Shown here piece after piece: positions 10,327-21,320 of a DNA stretch of 64,000 nucleotides; position 1 is the stretch's first letter; the number at the start of each line of letters is the position of its first letter. Under the pieces are notes generated by a model. It saw only the letters and a program-made list of their open reading frames with translations. It ran no database searches and was not told the DNA's origin. This DNA comes from Euonymus europaeus (lineage: Eukaryota; Streptophyta; Magnoliopsida; Celastrales; Celastraceae): contig OY756965.1 of assembly GCA_963580455.1 (NCBI GenBank), forward strand, positions 5,220,501-5,284,500, in the 5' to 3' direction. A program made the translations under genes and the position numbers.

Positions 10327-13297
10327 TGTAATACCTCGTCTCAAAATAATAATAATAATAATAAATAAATAAATAAATAAATAAAACAAAAATGAAGTGA
10401 TGAAAACATAATGATATAAAATGTGGGGTAAATAATGAGATGTAAGAAGGGTTGCAAGGATAGGTAAGATAATTTGGTGGTTAGATGTTGAAAAGTTGAG
10501 AAATATTGACCTAAAAAAAGAAAGAAAAAAAAGAAAAAAAGAAAAGTTAACATCTGTACCCATATTTGCTAAAGCAAAGATAAGAAGTGGAGAGGAGAAT
10601 AAGGTCAACCAACTTAGAGAGCTTACGGAGTGGGATGTTGCAGGTTCGGTCGCCAAGATCTAGTAGGAAGAAGGTGGAGAAGATTTGAGAATTTGTGGGT
10701 TTCATCTTGACTCATTGGAGTTTCATATACTCAAGTATAGTACCTAATATTGACAATTAATTCTCGATTATACTAACAAAGGACCTGAGAATTAAAATGG
10801 TGTTCATCATTGTTCTATTTAAGGGCCAAAGAACTATGGTGGTGATAGTTGTGTTTGACTTGAGTCGGCTAGGAACACTTCAAAAGGGAGGAGTCTGAGT
10901 ACTTGTGTTAGGCGAGGCTTGCCTCACCTTAGTAGCCAAGGTTTTCTAGTGAGAGTGGCCGGCCCGCGCGCGGGTGCTCGACCAATCACTGGGCCTTGGT
11001 TACAGCTCGGTCCATGTGCGCATGGACTGGAGTTGGGCCTTGGGTACTAAGTCCTTATCAATGGTGCTTTCGTTGAAAGTCTTTCCGTATGTGGGCCAAG
11101 GGGTCTGCTTGCTCTTGGGCCTTTAGGCCCGGCCTAGCCTGTCTGGCGTGGGACTTGGATGACAGGTCCCCGTGCCACGGGGCGGTGCCTCAACGAAAGC
11201 ACCATTGATAAGGACTTAGTACCCAAGGCCCAACTCCAGTCCATGCGCACATGGACCGAGCTGTAACCAAGGCTCAGTGATTGGTCGAGCACCCACGCGC
11301 GGGCCGGCCACTCTCACTAGAAAACCTTGGCTACTAAGGTGAGGCAAGCCTCGCCTTATCTACAACACTCCAAGAGTGTATCTTTCCGATGTGGGATAGG
11401 TTCCTAACAACTTGGAGATACAAAGGTAATGACTTCAACTGTAAAATTGAGTTTGAATATAGAAGGGTACAAGGGTAATTTGAGTAAGGCATGCATGAAT
11501 TGTTGGCTGAAGAATATAGGAAATTTGGATTTGACCAGTTCCATATAAGATTAAGTTCACTTTGGAATTAGTAATTCTAAAAATGGATTTTTGGCTTGAC
11601 TCCCTTGGATGGTTTACTAAATTCGAATAAGACATATATCTTGCAGATGTGAATCGTGATAGGATATTGATTTCATTGAAATTGAATTTCTTAACATTTT
11701 GTCATCAGTAACATAAATTGATGATTGTAAATGTACTACATGAACTAGAAACTTTATAAATTATACACTGATTGTTTTGATTACTAGCTTGGAAAACAAT
11801 AAATGTGGGATTATGATATTTAATCTTGATTAAAATTGTAACTTGAAATGAGATTGAATATTATATAAGGATGAAGGAAGTTGGTTAATTTTGATAGGTA
11901 GTACTTCTCGGGGATTTGGACAAGGTTGAGATAGTGGTGGGAATTTTCCATTAATACGAGGTCGGGATTTTCTTATACGTTATTTTGAAATCCGCTTTCA
12001 AGCCACCAAATTGCTCGAATGGTAAACTTTGGTTTCCGTCTTAATTCATTCTAAGAGAAACGAGCCTTGGTAGTTTACCATTATTTTTCCATCGTTGTTT
12101 ATTTATGTTTTGGTTCACTTTTTGTATACAGTTGACCCTTGTGATGCTCGGTCACATATCGAGCATAGTTTGACTCCTCATGCACCATAAAGATTGTATG
12201 TGTGTGCTTGTTGTTTATTTGTTTCACATATGAAATGTTTATTTTAAAGAATGCATTATAGATGCATGGTGGGTACTGAGGATGGACTCGGAGCTCATGT
12301 TAGGTAGCGAATGGTATTCGGGCATGTGCGTGGATGATCGATAGAAGCCTTAGGTGGTCCTAGTCCACTTGATTCCCATAGCAAAAATTTTCACTACACG
12401 CTGGCTAGTTGTTCGATTTGATGCTAGGCCAGTTGTGGCAGGATGAACTATCACTGTTAGGCCAATAGTACATGGTTGCGACCATATTAGTGTCAATCTC
12501 TCTCTCTAGTGGTTTGGGGTTTACTGTTGGATATTGTTTTCTTGTAATCGAGGAAAGGATGGATGCTAGAGAGAGGTAGTACAGGTGGATTTCTGTCGGC
12601 TTGTCGCCGCAGGGTGTAAGTCTGATCCGTCGGCTTAGGTGTCATTGGAGGAGGATATCGAGGTTTGGTTGGGTTGATCGAGAGCATTTATTCCTTGCAT
12701 TGCATATTGTTGCATCAATTGCATGTCATTTTTTCGACCCTAAGTTTGTTTATTATGCTATACCGTTTTATCCCTACTGATCCTTCTACTCACCCTATCT
12801 TCTTTTCTTTCCCCACAGGTGAGTCTAGCGCACAGGTTACAGATCAGCATGAGGGCGCGTGATGGTGGTGGTTTGGACAGGGCGATGTCTATTTGTGTAT
12901 GGATATTTATGTATATGCATGAGTTATTGGTTGCATGTTTTAAGTATTTAGAGATTTGGGTTTATTGTCGTACCCGACTTATTGTTATAGTTTGTTGTTA
13001 GTTTGATTTGGATGGCCGGGAGAGGTGTGCTTTGACTGTGGAACTCCTGTGCCCAATTTTTGTTGATTATTGATGGTGATAGATGATGTTTATGATTGTA
13101 GACCCTGCGGGTCTGTTGTGCATTGTGTGTGTTTGTTTATAGGTTGGGTTTCATGATTTACGAGGAGATGCTGCCGAAATTTTTATTGAAGTTAATGTCT
13201 ATTTGGGATGTGAAGCGTGTGACTGTCTATGACGTGTCTTGTGAGAATCTATGTTGTTTTGTTGTGTAGCTCATGCTTCGCGGATCGGGGCTTGACA
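10327..13297 (+). mobile_element. Solo LTR of a Tekay-type Ty3/gypsy element
   Basis: This 2971-bp unit starts TGTAATACCTCG and ends GGATCGGGGCTTGACA, the same style of ends as the LTR at 17371-19821. Flanking 5-mers are ACTCA (10322-10326) and GCTCA (13298-13302), a target-site duplication with one mismatch. No PBS or coding region follows, so it is a solo LTR left by recombination. It shares with the 17371 LTR the phrase GAGATGCTGCC. An AAT/AAAT microsatellite lies at 10345-10384. Removing it joins two halves of the SIRE extra ORF in frame. Confidence 0.75.
10868..11409. mobile_element. GC-rich fold-back element with 166-bp inverted arms
   Basis: Arms 10911-11076 and 11190-11355 are inverted copies of each other, differing at only two positions of 166 (both transitions), around a 113-bp spacer. 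Weaker inverted similarity (CTAGGAAC / GTTCCTAA) extends to about 10868 and 11409. The arms are strikingly GC-rich for this window and include GGCCGGCCCGCGCG. There is no coding capacity. Long arms suggest a Mutator-type MITE, but I could not find a clean 9-bp TSD. Transcribed, it would form a very long hairpin. Confidence 0.8.
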
Positions 13298-14125
13298 GCT
13301 CATCTGGGTAAGATGCTCAAAAAGAGTTGTAATATGAGATGATAAAGCTAATATCATATGAAGTACCCTTTAGGGGTATATGAGCAATAGGAGATGTAAC
13401 CTGGATAGAATTTGTAGGCTTTGGGGACTAAAGCACAAATTTTGGTTTAAGAGAAGAAAGAGGTAAATTGTCATCATCAAACACCTCAACAACCACCCTA
13501 GACATATGTGATTGACTTCTCAATCTAGTTTTGGTAGTGATGGGGGTCGAAGGGGTAGAAAGGAGGAATAAAAATTTCTTTAGAGATAAAACAACTTGGT
13601 TAAGATGGCACCAAAAGGTATTTTAAAAGAATGGTTCCAGTTTGATTTCACAAAGAGAATATAGTTAAAAATCATAGTAGGCAAACAATTGGTCTTCCCT
13701 ATAAGAATAACATGTAAACGATAGTATTTTTCTGTGAGTTCCTCATGATGCTCAATTGCTAAAATAGTAAAGCACACAAACATACTCAACAGTCTTTAAT
13801 TAGCCATGAGAAACCTACGAGGTAACTTGTCATTAATTCCCTCACTTAGGTACTTATGAATGTCAGGCAATGGAGGATCAAAAGGTAGGTTAAAGACATC
13901 AAGCATGGCATCAAGAATCATGGGTATATCTAATAGCTCAGAAATTTTTGCATTTGAGAATTGAAAAGATTTATCTCATACAAAACCAGTGATTATCCTA
14001 ACTTCTTTCTGGTTGACCATGAGTGATATTATGATAACAAATATCAATATGCCTTTTTTCTCATGATACTAAAGATTCTTTGCATACTCTAAGGCAACAA
14101 TGCTATCAGAGTTAATCTCGACAAG
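13298..14125 (-). pseudogene. N-terminal/middle part of the extra (env-like) ORF of SIRE copy A
   Basis: Minus-strand translation gives, with a few stops and frameshifts, a protein similar to that at 40900-41900. The block KYYRLHVILIGKTNCL (about 13690-13740) aligns with KYCRLLHAILTKKSICL in copy B, followed in both by a FN-hydrophobic-K block and a P(F/Y)G...TK motif. It resembles the family annotated as putative plant transposon protein; that assignment is from memory and tentative. The frame continues at 10326 across the solo LTR. It is truncated near 14110-14125 by the Athila LTR. Confidence 0.6.
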
Positions 14126-15664
14126 TGGTGGGACTTATTTGCAAGTGCACAAATCGCACAAGTAATAAAGTGATGAATAGATTATCGTTCCCACGAGAAT
14201 TGAGTTAACAATTGATAAGTGTTCGTTATGATTAACACTAGCGCTATTCGGAGAATCGAATAAATTATTTTGGATTGATTAACACTAACATAACCAATGT
14301 AACAAGACTTTATATTCTAAGTTGTACCTGAAGATTTAAACTAACAATAATGACAGATTATATTGATCAAATGATTAAAAACACTAGGGTCCTTAATTCC
14401 ACCGTCACCTATCCAATTTCACTCCGTTGACTTATCAGTAATTACTAATAATTATTGACAATCGATTTCTCTTACCTATTCAATGCTCCATTCCTAGTTA
14501 CACTAAAAGTATTATTATCACTAACCCCTGTTATTCCTAACATTCAGATTTAAGTGACAAAAATTCATTAAGATTCGTGGATAACCACATAACGATTGCA
14601 CAAGGCATGTCCCTATATTTCTATGGTACATGAACCCTATGCTATCTATGGCAAGATGCAATTCCTAGATATCTCATTCTGGTCTCAATCCAAGCATCAA
14701 ATTAGTTGAATGGTGATCAAACATTCAAAAGCATTAAACATAACCACAAATACTCAATAATATGTAGAAATCAATAGAATATCAAGTCAAGTTCATGAAA
14801 TCTTCAAAGTTAAGTTACATTAGGACTCTAATGAGAGGATTAGTTCCTCATAGTATCAAGAACAACACAAATAACAATCAATGTATCCATAACAAAAATA
14901 TACTTTCTCTATCCTTTTCTTCTTCTTCAACTCTCCCAAGGTGTGAGAGAATGGTGGCTAGGTCATGAGGTTCCTCCAAAAATGAGATAAGATGGTCTTT
15001 TATACCTCAATAAATCCTAGTGACGTTTTGTATACTAAGCTATGCCATTTTGGCTTAGTATTATCTAATTTGGGCAAAGTTTTCCCAGCTGAAAAACATG
15101 AAAATTGTGATCTGTGCATGGGCGATCGATCCCCCAAAATGGGCGATTGATCACCAAATTCTCTAGACTCATTTTCCTTCTTCTATGGTTGATCCATCGC
15201 CAGAAAAGTTGATCGATCGCCAATAATTATGTCTTTTTAATATCTACTTTTCTCCTTTTGGCATTTGATTTGAAAGTAACATTAATCATAAGATTAGGCA
15301 GTATAGATGCTCAATATCATCAAATCAGGATAAAAATAGTGCTAAATGATGTACAAAAGTAATGTAAATATTAGATAGATCAACAGACTTTTCAACTTGA
15401 GAGGTAGCCTCGGGATGTCGTAAAAATCATCTTAACTAGACAACCTCTTGGATCGCAGCTGAATGATTGGGATGGTATTTTGCATGTTTTTGTGGAGTTT
15501 TGAAAGCAAAAGGTTGAGTTTCAATGCTTAAAAACCACATTTTAGGTTTGAGTTGCCGAAATCCATGTTAATGAGCCAATGCTTAATTCAACACTTTGAC
15601 ATAGTCATTTTAAGTGTTTTCTAGTGGTTCAAGTTGGTTTGGTAGCTTAGAGATAGGAAATCCA
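14126..15664 (+). mobile_element. 5' LTR of an Athila-type Ty3/gypsy element
   Basis: The region directly upstream of a canonical Athila primer-binding site is about 1.5 kb long, as Athila LTRs are. Near its start is the phrase TTGCAAGTGCACAAATCGCA followed by ATCGTTCCCACGAG, typical of these LTRs. Proposed ends TGGTGGGAC and AAATCCA satisfy TG...CA. The exact termini are inferred. It abuts the SIRE copy A ORF on the left. Confidence 0.55.
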
Positions 15665-15670
15665 AGTTTT

Positions 15671-15688
15671 TGGCGCCGTTGCCGGGGA
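15671..15688 (+). other. Primer-binding site of the Athila element
   Basis: TGGCGCCGTTGCCGGGGA lies just after the LTR. This is the standard Athila primer-binding sequence (tRNA-Asp type) and fixes the element's orientation as plus. Confidence 0.8.
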
Positions 15689-15774
15689 CTTTTGTCCTTC
15701 GGTTCGGGTCTTCCTTTATTTTTTTTTATTGGGAACTTAAATTTCTACTCTACTTTGTGATTGCTTGATGTTGC

Positions 15775-17028
15775 ATGTCTTGGGTTAGAGACGATCATAA
15801 TAGGTTGCGTAGAACATCTAGCAATACAAGTAGCATTGTTAGTCTTGAAACTGATTTTGCATCTGTGACTTCTGAAAGTGATTCTGAGCTTGGTTTGCCT
15901 ATTTTGTTTGACGAAGAAGTTTGTGAAAACATGGCTAATCCTGCACCACGTACTCTTAAGGATTTTATTCAGCCCACTCGCACTACTACTCCTTCATGCA
16001 TCATATTACCTGAAAATGCACCTCCATTTTCTGTTAAGCATGGCATGATGTCAGTGATACCTCAATTCCATGGCATGGAATCTGAGAGCCCTTACCAGCA
16101 TCTTACTGATTTTGAGTTAGCTTGCACTACTTTCATTAATAGGGCTAACACCGATGAGTATGTTAGATTGCGTTTGTTTCCTTTCTCTTTGAAGGATAAG
16201 GCTAAGTTGTGGTTTAATCAATTGAGAGCTAATTCTATTACTAGTTGGGTTGATATGCAACGTGAGTTCTTACAAAAATTCTTTCCATTTCAGAGAACTC
16301 AAATGATTCAAGAGAAGATAGCTCAATTCACTCAGAAGCATGATGAGACTTTCCAAGCTAGTTGGGACCGCTTCAAGGAGTTGTTAAATATTTGTCCCCA
16401 TCATGGCTATGAGTCTTGGAGAGTTGTCAACTACTTCTATACGGGTCTGACTCCAGAGTGCAAAAAATTTGTGCAAACTATGTGCAATGGAGAATTCTTT
16501 GATAAAGAGCCAGACGCCGCATTGGATTTCTTTGATTATCTTGGAGAGAGTGCTAGCCAGTGGAATACAAGAACTGACAGAATTGCTATAGCTGCTCAAC
16601 CTTTGAGAACCATCCCGAGTGGTGGTAAATATGAGTTGAAGGAATATGTGGATGTTCAAGCTAAGCTAGCTACTTTGTCTAGAAGATTAGAGATTATGGA
16701 GTTGGAAAAACTCAAGGCAGTGAAAACGGTGGAACCATGTAACTTATGTGCTGATTCTAGCCATAAGACTCAAGATTGCCCTATCATGCCTATGATGGAG
16801 AATGGAATGGACCAATTACAAGCTGCAAATTGGGTCAACAAGATGAACAATCCTTATTCCAACACATACAATCCGGGGTGGAGAAACCATCCTAACTTTT
16901 CATGGAGGAATGATCAACCAGGACAGTCTTCACAGAGTTATCCACAACAGATGGCTCCTCCACAGCAGTTTCAGCATACTCAGAGTTATCTTCCTCCAAT
17001 AGCACCTCCTGGTTTTCCTCTTCACTGA
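15775..17028 (+). CDS. gag: Athila gag polyprotein, truncated at the 3' side
   Basis: An uninterrupted 417-residue frame. The retrotransposon gag domain (about residues 95-260) shows FHGMESESPYQHL, LRLFPFSLKDKAKLWF and CPHHGYESW, all typical of Athila gag. A single zinc knuckle follows at C322, C325, H330 and C335 (CX2CX4HX4C), then a Q/P-rich tail. In an intact element this frame leads into protease and reverse transcriptase; here it ends at the junction with a copia fragment on the opposite strand at about 17025, and the last codons may come from that fragment. The frame is intact, unlike the neighbouring gag. No pol or 3' LTR is in the window. Confidence 0.9.
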   Translation: MSWVRDDHNRLRRTSSNTSSIVSLETDFASVTSESDSELGLPILFDEEVCENMANPAPRTLKDFIQPTRTTTPSCIILPENAPPFSVKHGMMSVIPQFHGMESESPYQHLTDFELACTTFINRANTDEYVRLRLFPFSLKDKAKLWFNQLRANSITSWVDMQREFLQKFFPFQRTQMIQEKIAQFTQKHDETFQASWDRFKELLNICPHHGYESWRVVNYFYTGLTPECKKFVQTMCNGEFFDKEPDAALDFFDYLGESASQWNTRTDRIAIAAQPLRTIPSGGKYELKEYVDVQAKLATLSRRLEIMELEKLKAVKTVEPCNLCADSSHKTQDCPIMPMMENGMDQLQAANWVNKMNNPYSNTYNPGWRNHPNFSWRNDQPGQSSQSYPQQMAPPQQFQHTQSYLPPIAPPGFPLH

Positions 17029-17370
17029 ATAAGCAACTTATTCAGCCTCTATCATTGATAGAGCAATGTAGTACTCTACTTTTTTCTATACCAAGAGATT
17101 GCTCCTTCACCAAGGATAAATACATATCTAAAGATGGATTTTTTTTCATCTCTATTAGCAGCCCAATCATCATCACTTTAAAAAGTTAGTCTCATATTTT
17201 CTTTGACATAGTAGAGAACTAGATCTATGGGTACACAAAGGTAACAAAATATTCTTTTCACAGCTTCCCAGTGGGCAAGACCTTGATTACTTTGATATCA
17301 GCTCACTAAGCCAACTGTGAAACATATGTTAATATAGGTACACTACATAGTGTACATTAGACTCCCAACT
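17026..17370 (-). pseudogene. Copia polyprotein fragment (end of reverse transcriptase to RNase H)
   Basis: Minus-strand translation over several frames gives, in order, GSLMYTM, VGLVS-YQSNQGLAHWEAVKR with IFRYL, then GEGAISWYRKKQSTT and EAE-VAYS. This is the standard order at the RT/RNase H boundary of Ty1/copia pol. Stops and frameshifts show it is dead. It is the continuation of the fragment at 21321-22790, with roughly 80 codons missing between the two. Confidence 0.85.
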
Positions 17371-19821
17371 TGTAATACCCTGACCCGAAAATGCCAAAAT
17401 AAAGAAAAATAATCGTCATAATAGTAGTAACATTAGATGGTAAATTTAGATTTGTATGAATAGATTATTAATTAAGGAGATAGAAAATACATATAATTAT
17501 GTAAAGATATATATATATATATATTAATAATAATAAAAAGAAAATTTGGACCACTTTGGGTGGTCAAATATTTGACCACCGAAAGTGGCTATTGGAATGG
17601 CCATTTGGCCATGCGCTTATTTAAAAAAAAAAAATTGATAAAGTGAAATGTTGCTGGCGTTTCACAAAAACAAAAAAAGAACTAGAGGAGGTTCGGGCGC
17701 AAAAGAGGGAAGCCGAGCAAGAGAGAGAAGGGGGAAGAAAGAGAGAAGGGGAAGAAACTTGATTTTGTGGGAAGATACAAGTTGGATTTGGTAAGATTAA
17801 GAGTGCCTAACAAATTGTAAGAAGATTTGTGGAGTTAAGGTAAGATTTTTCTTGTTTTGGAAAGTTAGGTTTTGTGGGTTTTAATTTTAAAGTATGTAAC
17901 AAATCTGGATTTTTTTGATAAATTTGGTTATAAAATAGGTTGAATATAACTTGTTTATGCTTAAATTGGTAGATTTGATTGTTGGCTTGAAGTAGTATTG
18001 TGGATTGTGAGAGATTTGGGAAAAGGGTGTTTGAGGGATGAATTTCATCGATTCCATTGATCGATTTCGAATTTGAGGCTAAATTTCGGATGTATTAATA
18101 ATGTAAGAGATGGTAACATACTCTCCAAATTCGAGACAATTCCGTGAAGGAACTATTAGGGTGCTAGTGTAACTTTAAGAGGGAAGTTTGTGGTTTAAAG
18201 GGGTTAGAGTGAAAATCCAAGTTGGGGGTTTTATTTCAAGGTTTAAAAATGCATAGTAGGTGATTCTAAATTTCACGTTTTGGCTAATATGGCCGAGTTT
18301 AGGATAAACAGTGGAAATTGGTTAGAGCCATTTCAGATACAAAAATTTGAGAAAGAATTATAATTTCAATTCATTGAAAGTTGATGGCTGGTCGATAACT
18401 ATTGCTACAGGCTTGTTGAAAATATAAGGGGGTTCGTGGACGCATTGTACACCTACACTCTGGCCGAAAATTTTTAGATTGAGTAGTAACACTTTCTATT
18501 TGTTGCTTGGATTCGAGGTAGGAGATTCTAGCCCAATCTTTTAATTCTTTCTTATTATCCAAAAATGTGTTATTTAATCTTCATTATTATTCATATTTGT
18601 GTTTTTTCCCTATTTGCTCCCTAGGGAGAAACGAACCTAGGATTATTCTCGAATTTTCCTAAAATGTTAGTTTGCATTCTCGGTTGATTGCTTGGTCTTA
18701 TATCAAGCATGTATGATTCTTATTCATGCATCATGGCTAGTTAAATATATAACTAGGATTCGTTTATTGCTATATTAAATTCATGGCATGACATTGTTGC
18801 ATTAGAGCCACATGGAAGTGTGAGTATGAATTCGTGACTTTCGTAGGTTGCGTGAACGTCATATGGGAGGAGGGTTGTGGAACCTTGGCTTGGTTACAAC
18901 CGAATGACTCTCATATGAGCCAACATACTGAGATTCTGAGGAATCGGTTCAGGGAACCCGACTCAGTATGGACAAGGTTGGTGTCTTGTAAATGGTATGT
19001 TTCTTTATTGAGTCGTATGGTGGAAGTGTTCACTGATAACGATGTGTGGGGATGGATACTGAGGCGTCGTCCCATTGGGACTCACGGTAGGAAACGAGGC
19101 CACGGTTTGATGAGTATTTATTATGGTGGTTCATAGTCTTTGGCATGTTACTGCATTGACTTACCTTTTTAATTCAGCTATTATAATTTGTTATCGTTTT
19201 TGCCCCTACAAAGCCATTGCTCACCTTTTACTTTCTTTCTTTTCCACACAGGAGAGACTAGTACAGATACCGGCACTACAGATTTGTAGGAGGTGGGATG
19301 ACATGGTGTCACCTGGAGACACTAGGATGGAGTTAGAATAAAGAATTAACCTTCTTTATTATGTTTGATATTATGTATGTGAATTGACGACTGTGTATGT
19401 TGGTTACGTTTGTAAACACCTTGACGGTGTGTGGATGGTACGGATAGGAGGGTGTTTTGTGATAGGACTCCTGTACCTGGATATGAACCTTATGGTTTAT
19501 ATTGCATGTTGATACATGTATGAAGGTTATGTTTTATTATGTATTGCGGATGCATGTTGTAGATGGCCTGAGGCCCTGCCTAGGATTGTGGTTGCTTGTG
19601 ATGTGATGGCCGAAGGCCTTATATGATTGTCGAGTATATGATGTGTATTTCAGGTGGGCATTCTCCGATATACGGGGAGATGCTGCCAAAATTTCAGTAG
19701 AAATTATGGATTTCGTTTGGAGAAATTAAGATTAAATCTTTTGTGATATTGTGGAGGTTTAATATCTTATAGATATTGAATTAGGTTTAAACAGTAGCGC
19801 CTCCCGGGATGGGGCGTTACA
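17371..19821 (+). mobile_element. 5' LTR of a Tekay-type Ty3/gypsy element
   Basis: A 2451-bp LTR from TGTAATACCCTGACCCG to GGGGCGTTACA, followed three bases later by a tRNA-Met primer-binding site. The ends form a short imperfect inverted repeat typical of these long chromovirus LTRs. It contains an AT microsatellite near 17509-17526. The element inserted into the copia remnant that flanks it. No 3' LTR is present, so the element is truncated. Confidence 0.8.
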
Positions 19822-19824
19822 ATT

Positions 19825-19842
19825 TGGTATCGGAGCCAGGTT
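19825..19842 (+). other. Primer-binding site of the Tekay-type element
   Basis: TGGTATCGGAGCCAGGTT begins three bases after the LTR and matches the initiator tRNA-Met primer site with one change from the usual TATCAGAGC. Confidence 0.8.
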
Positions 19843-19993
19843 ACGGATCTACGTAGGATATGGGGTTGGGTCCTAGTTGTATGTTAGTAGTCTCCAGACC
19901 ATGTCACGACCTCTGCAAATCCGGTACGTACTCTTTCCCCTTAAATCCTCGTTATCCATCTTGTATTAAATAGTATTATCTATTGTGGCACAG

Positions 19994-21320
19994 ATGGACA
20001 CTTGTAGGACGACGCGAGCGTCGGGAGCTACGACTGAGACCCCTACGGATGGGAAAAGAGGTGATAGACCTTGGGGCCAAGGCCGAAGTCATGGGAGGGG
20101 AGTAACGCGCACTCCTAGCATATAGGGATTAGTACCGGGGTTGAGTATAGAGATCAGAGAGGAGGATACAGTGCTGAAAGAACAACAATTAGGTGATTGT
20201 ATTCAGACCGGGGGACATGAGACGGCTCCAGGGGTTGCTCCAGTGCATGTGGAGGCACCTCCGGCGGTGTAGGTTGCTCCTACCATCTTGGGGGGTCAAC
20301 CAGTGACATTAGAAGCATTGGCAAGTGCAATGATAAACTTAACTCAGGTGGTGACGAATTAGCTTCCTAGGACACCTGAGGCTCGTACAGAGGGGCAAGC
20401 TTTAAGAGCTGGTACAGAAATAGGATCTATGCAAGGATCGGATAGGGAGATGTACGAGGTAGATCAGTTGAGAAAGACAAGTCCTATCTGTTCTAGAGAG
20501 GGGGAAGGTCGAGAAGCAGAAGAATGGTTGCATCAATTGGGAGCAAGATTTGATACCCTAGCCATACCGGATGACCGGAGAGTAAAGCTGATGTTCTATT
20601 ATTTGAGAGATGATGCCTATGATTGGTGGAATTCCTTAGGCTCGAGGAAGTATGAACTGACGTGGGCTTCTTTTGAATTACTATTTACGAAGCGGTTTGT
20701 TCCGCATACTTTTCAGGCCAAACAATATTTGGAATTTGTACAGACACCAGACATGACGGTGTCATAGTATACCAAGAGATATGAAGAGCTATACAAGTAT
20801 GGTAGGAAGTTTGCTCCGGATGAGGGGAGCAAGGCAGAAATGTATTGTGATGGATTGATTCCTAGTCTGGGTGAGATGGTGCTTGCTACAAGAGTTCAGA
20901 CCTATGCGGAGACGGTGAATATGGCATTGAGGTTTGAACAGAAGAAAAGAAACTCCCAACAATATTGGGAAGCCCAGAAAGGACGGACCTCTTCATCCAT
21001 AAGTGGAGGTAGTCAAAAGAAGTAGAAGACGGACTCCCACACTCAGAAGGGGGACCGAGGCAAGGAGTTTAGGCCACAGGGTGGCAAGATCACATGTTAT
21101 CGATGTGGCAAGGAGGGGCACAGGAAGAGTGAGTGCAGGACCACGGGTCCGAAGTGTTATGGGTGTAATCTTATAGGGCGCAAGAGGAATGAATGTCCAC
21201 AGGGTGGTGGTGCTACACAACAGACACAGTCTCAGGCACCGGGATTACCACCTCCGGCACCAGTTCCAGCTCTGCCTTCTACAATTCCAGCAGAAGGGAG
21301 AGGGCGAGGTGGTAGACCAT
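19994..21320 (+). pseudogene. gag: Gag of the Tekay-type element, dead by five TAG stops
   Basis: One reading frame runs from ATG at 19994 to about 21320, broken only by TAG codons at 20123, 20270, 20360, 20765 and 21023. The gag core (about residues 155-300) includes EEWLHQLGARFD and YDWWNSLG. A first zinc knuckle, CYRCGKEGHRKSEC, is intact. A second, CYGCNLIGRKRNEC, has Arg in place of the zinc-binding His. There are no frameshifts. The frame ends where the copia fragment resumes on the other strand; protease, RT and integrase are absent. Confidence 0.85.

Noticed and set aside
10324..10656. Phe-rich open frames of 70-110 codons on the minus strand
   Set aside because: They translate A/AG-rich and AAT-repeat DNA at the start of the solo LTR; low complexity, no domain.
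16384..16659. 91-codon minus-strand frame
   Set aside because: Antisense shadow inside the Athila gag.
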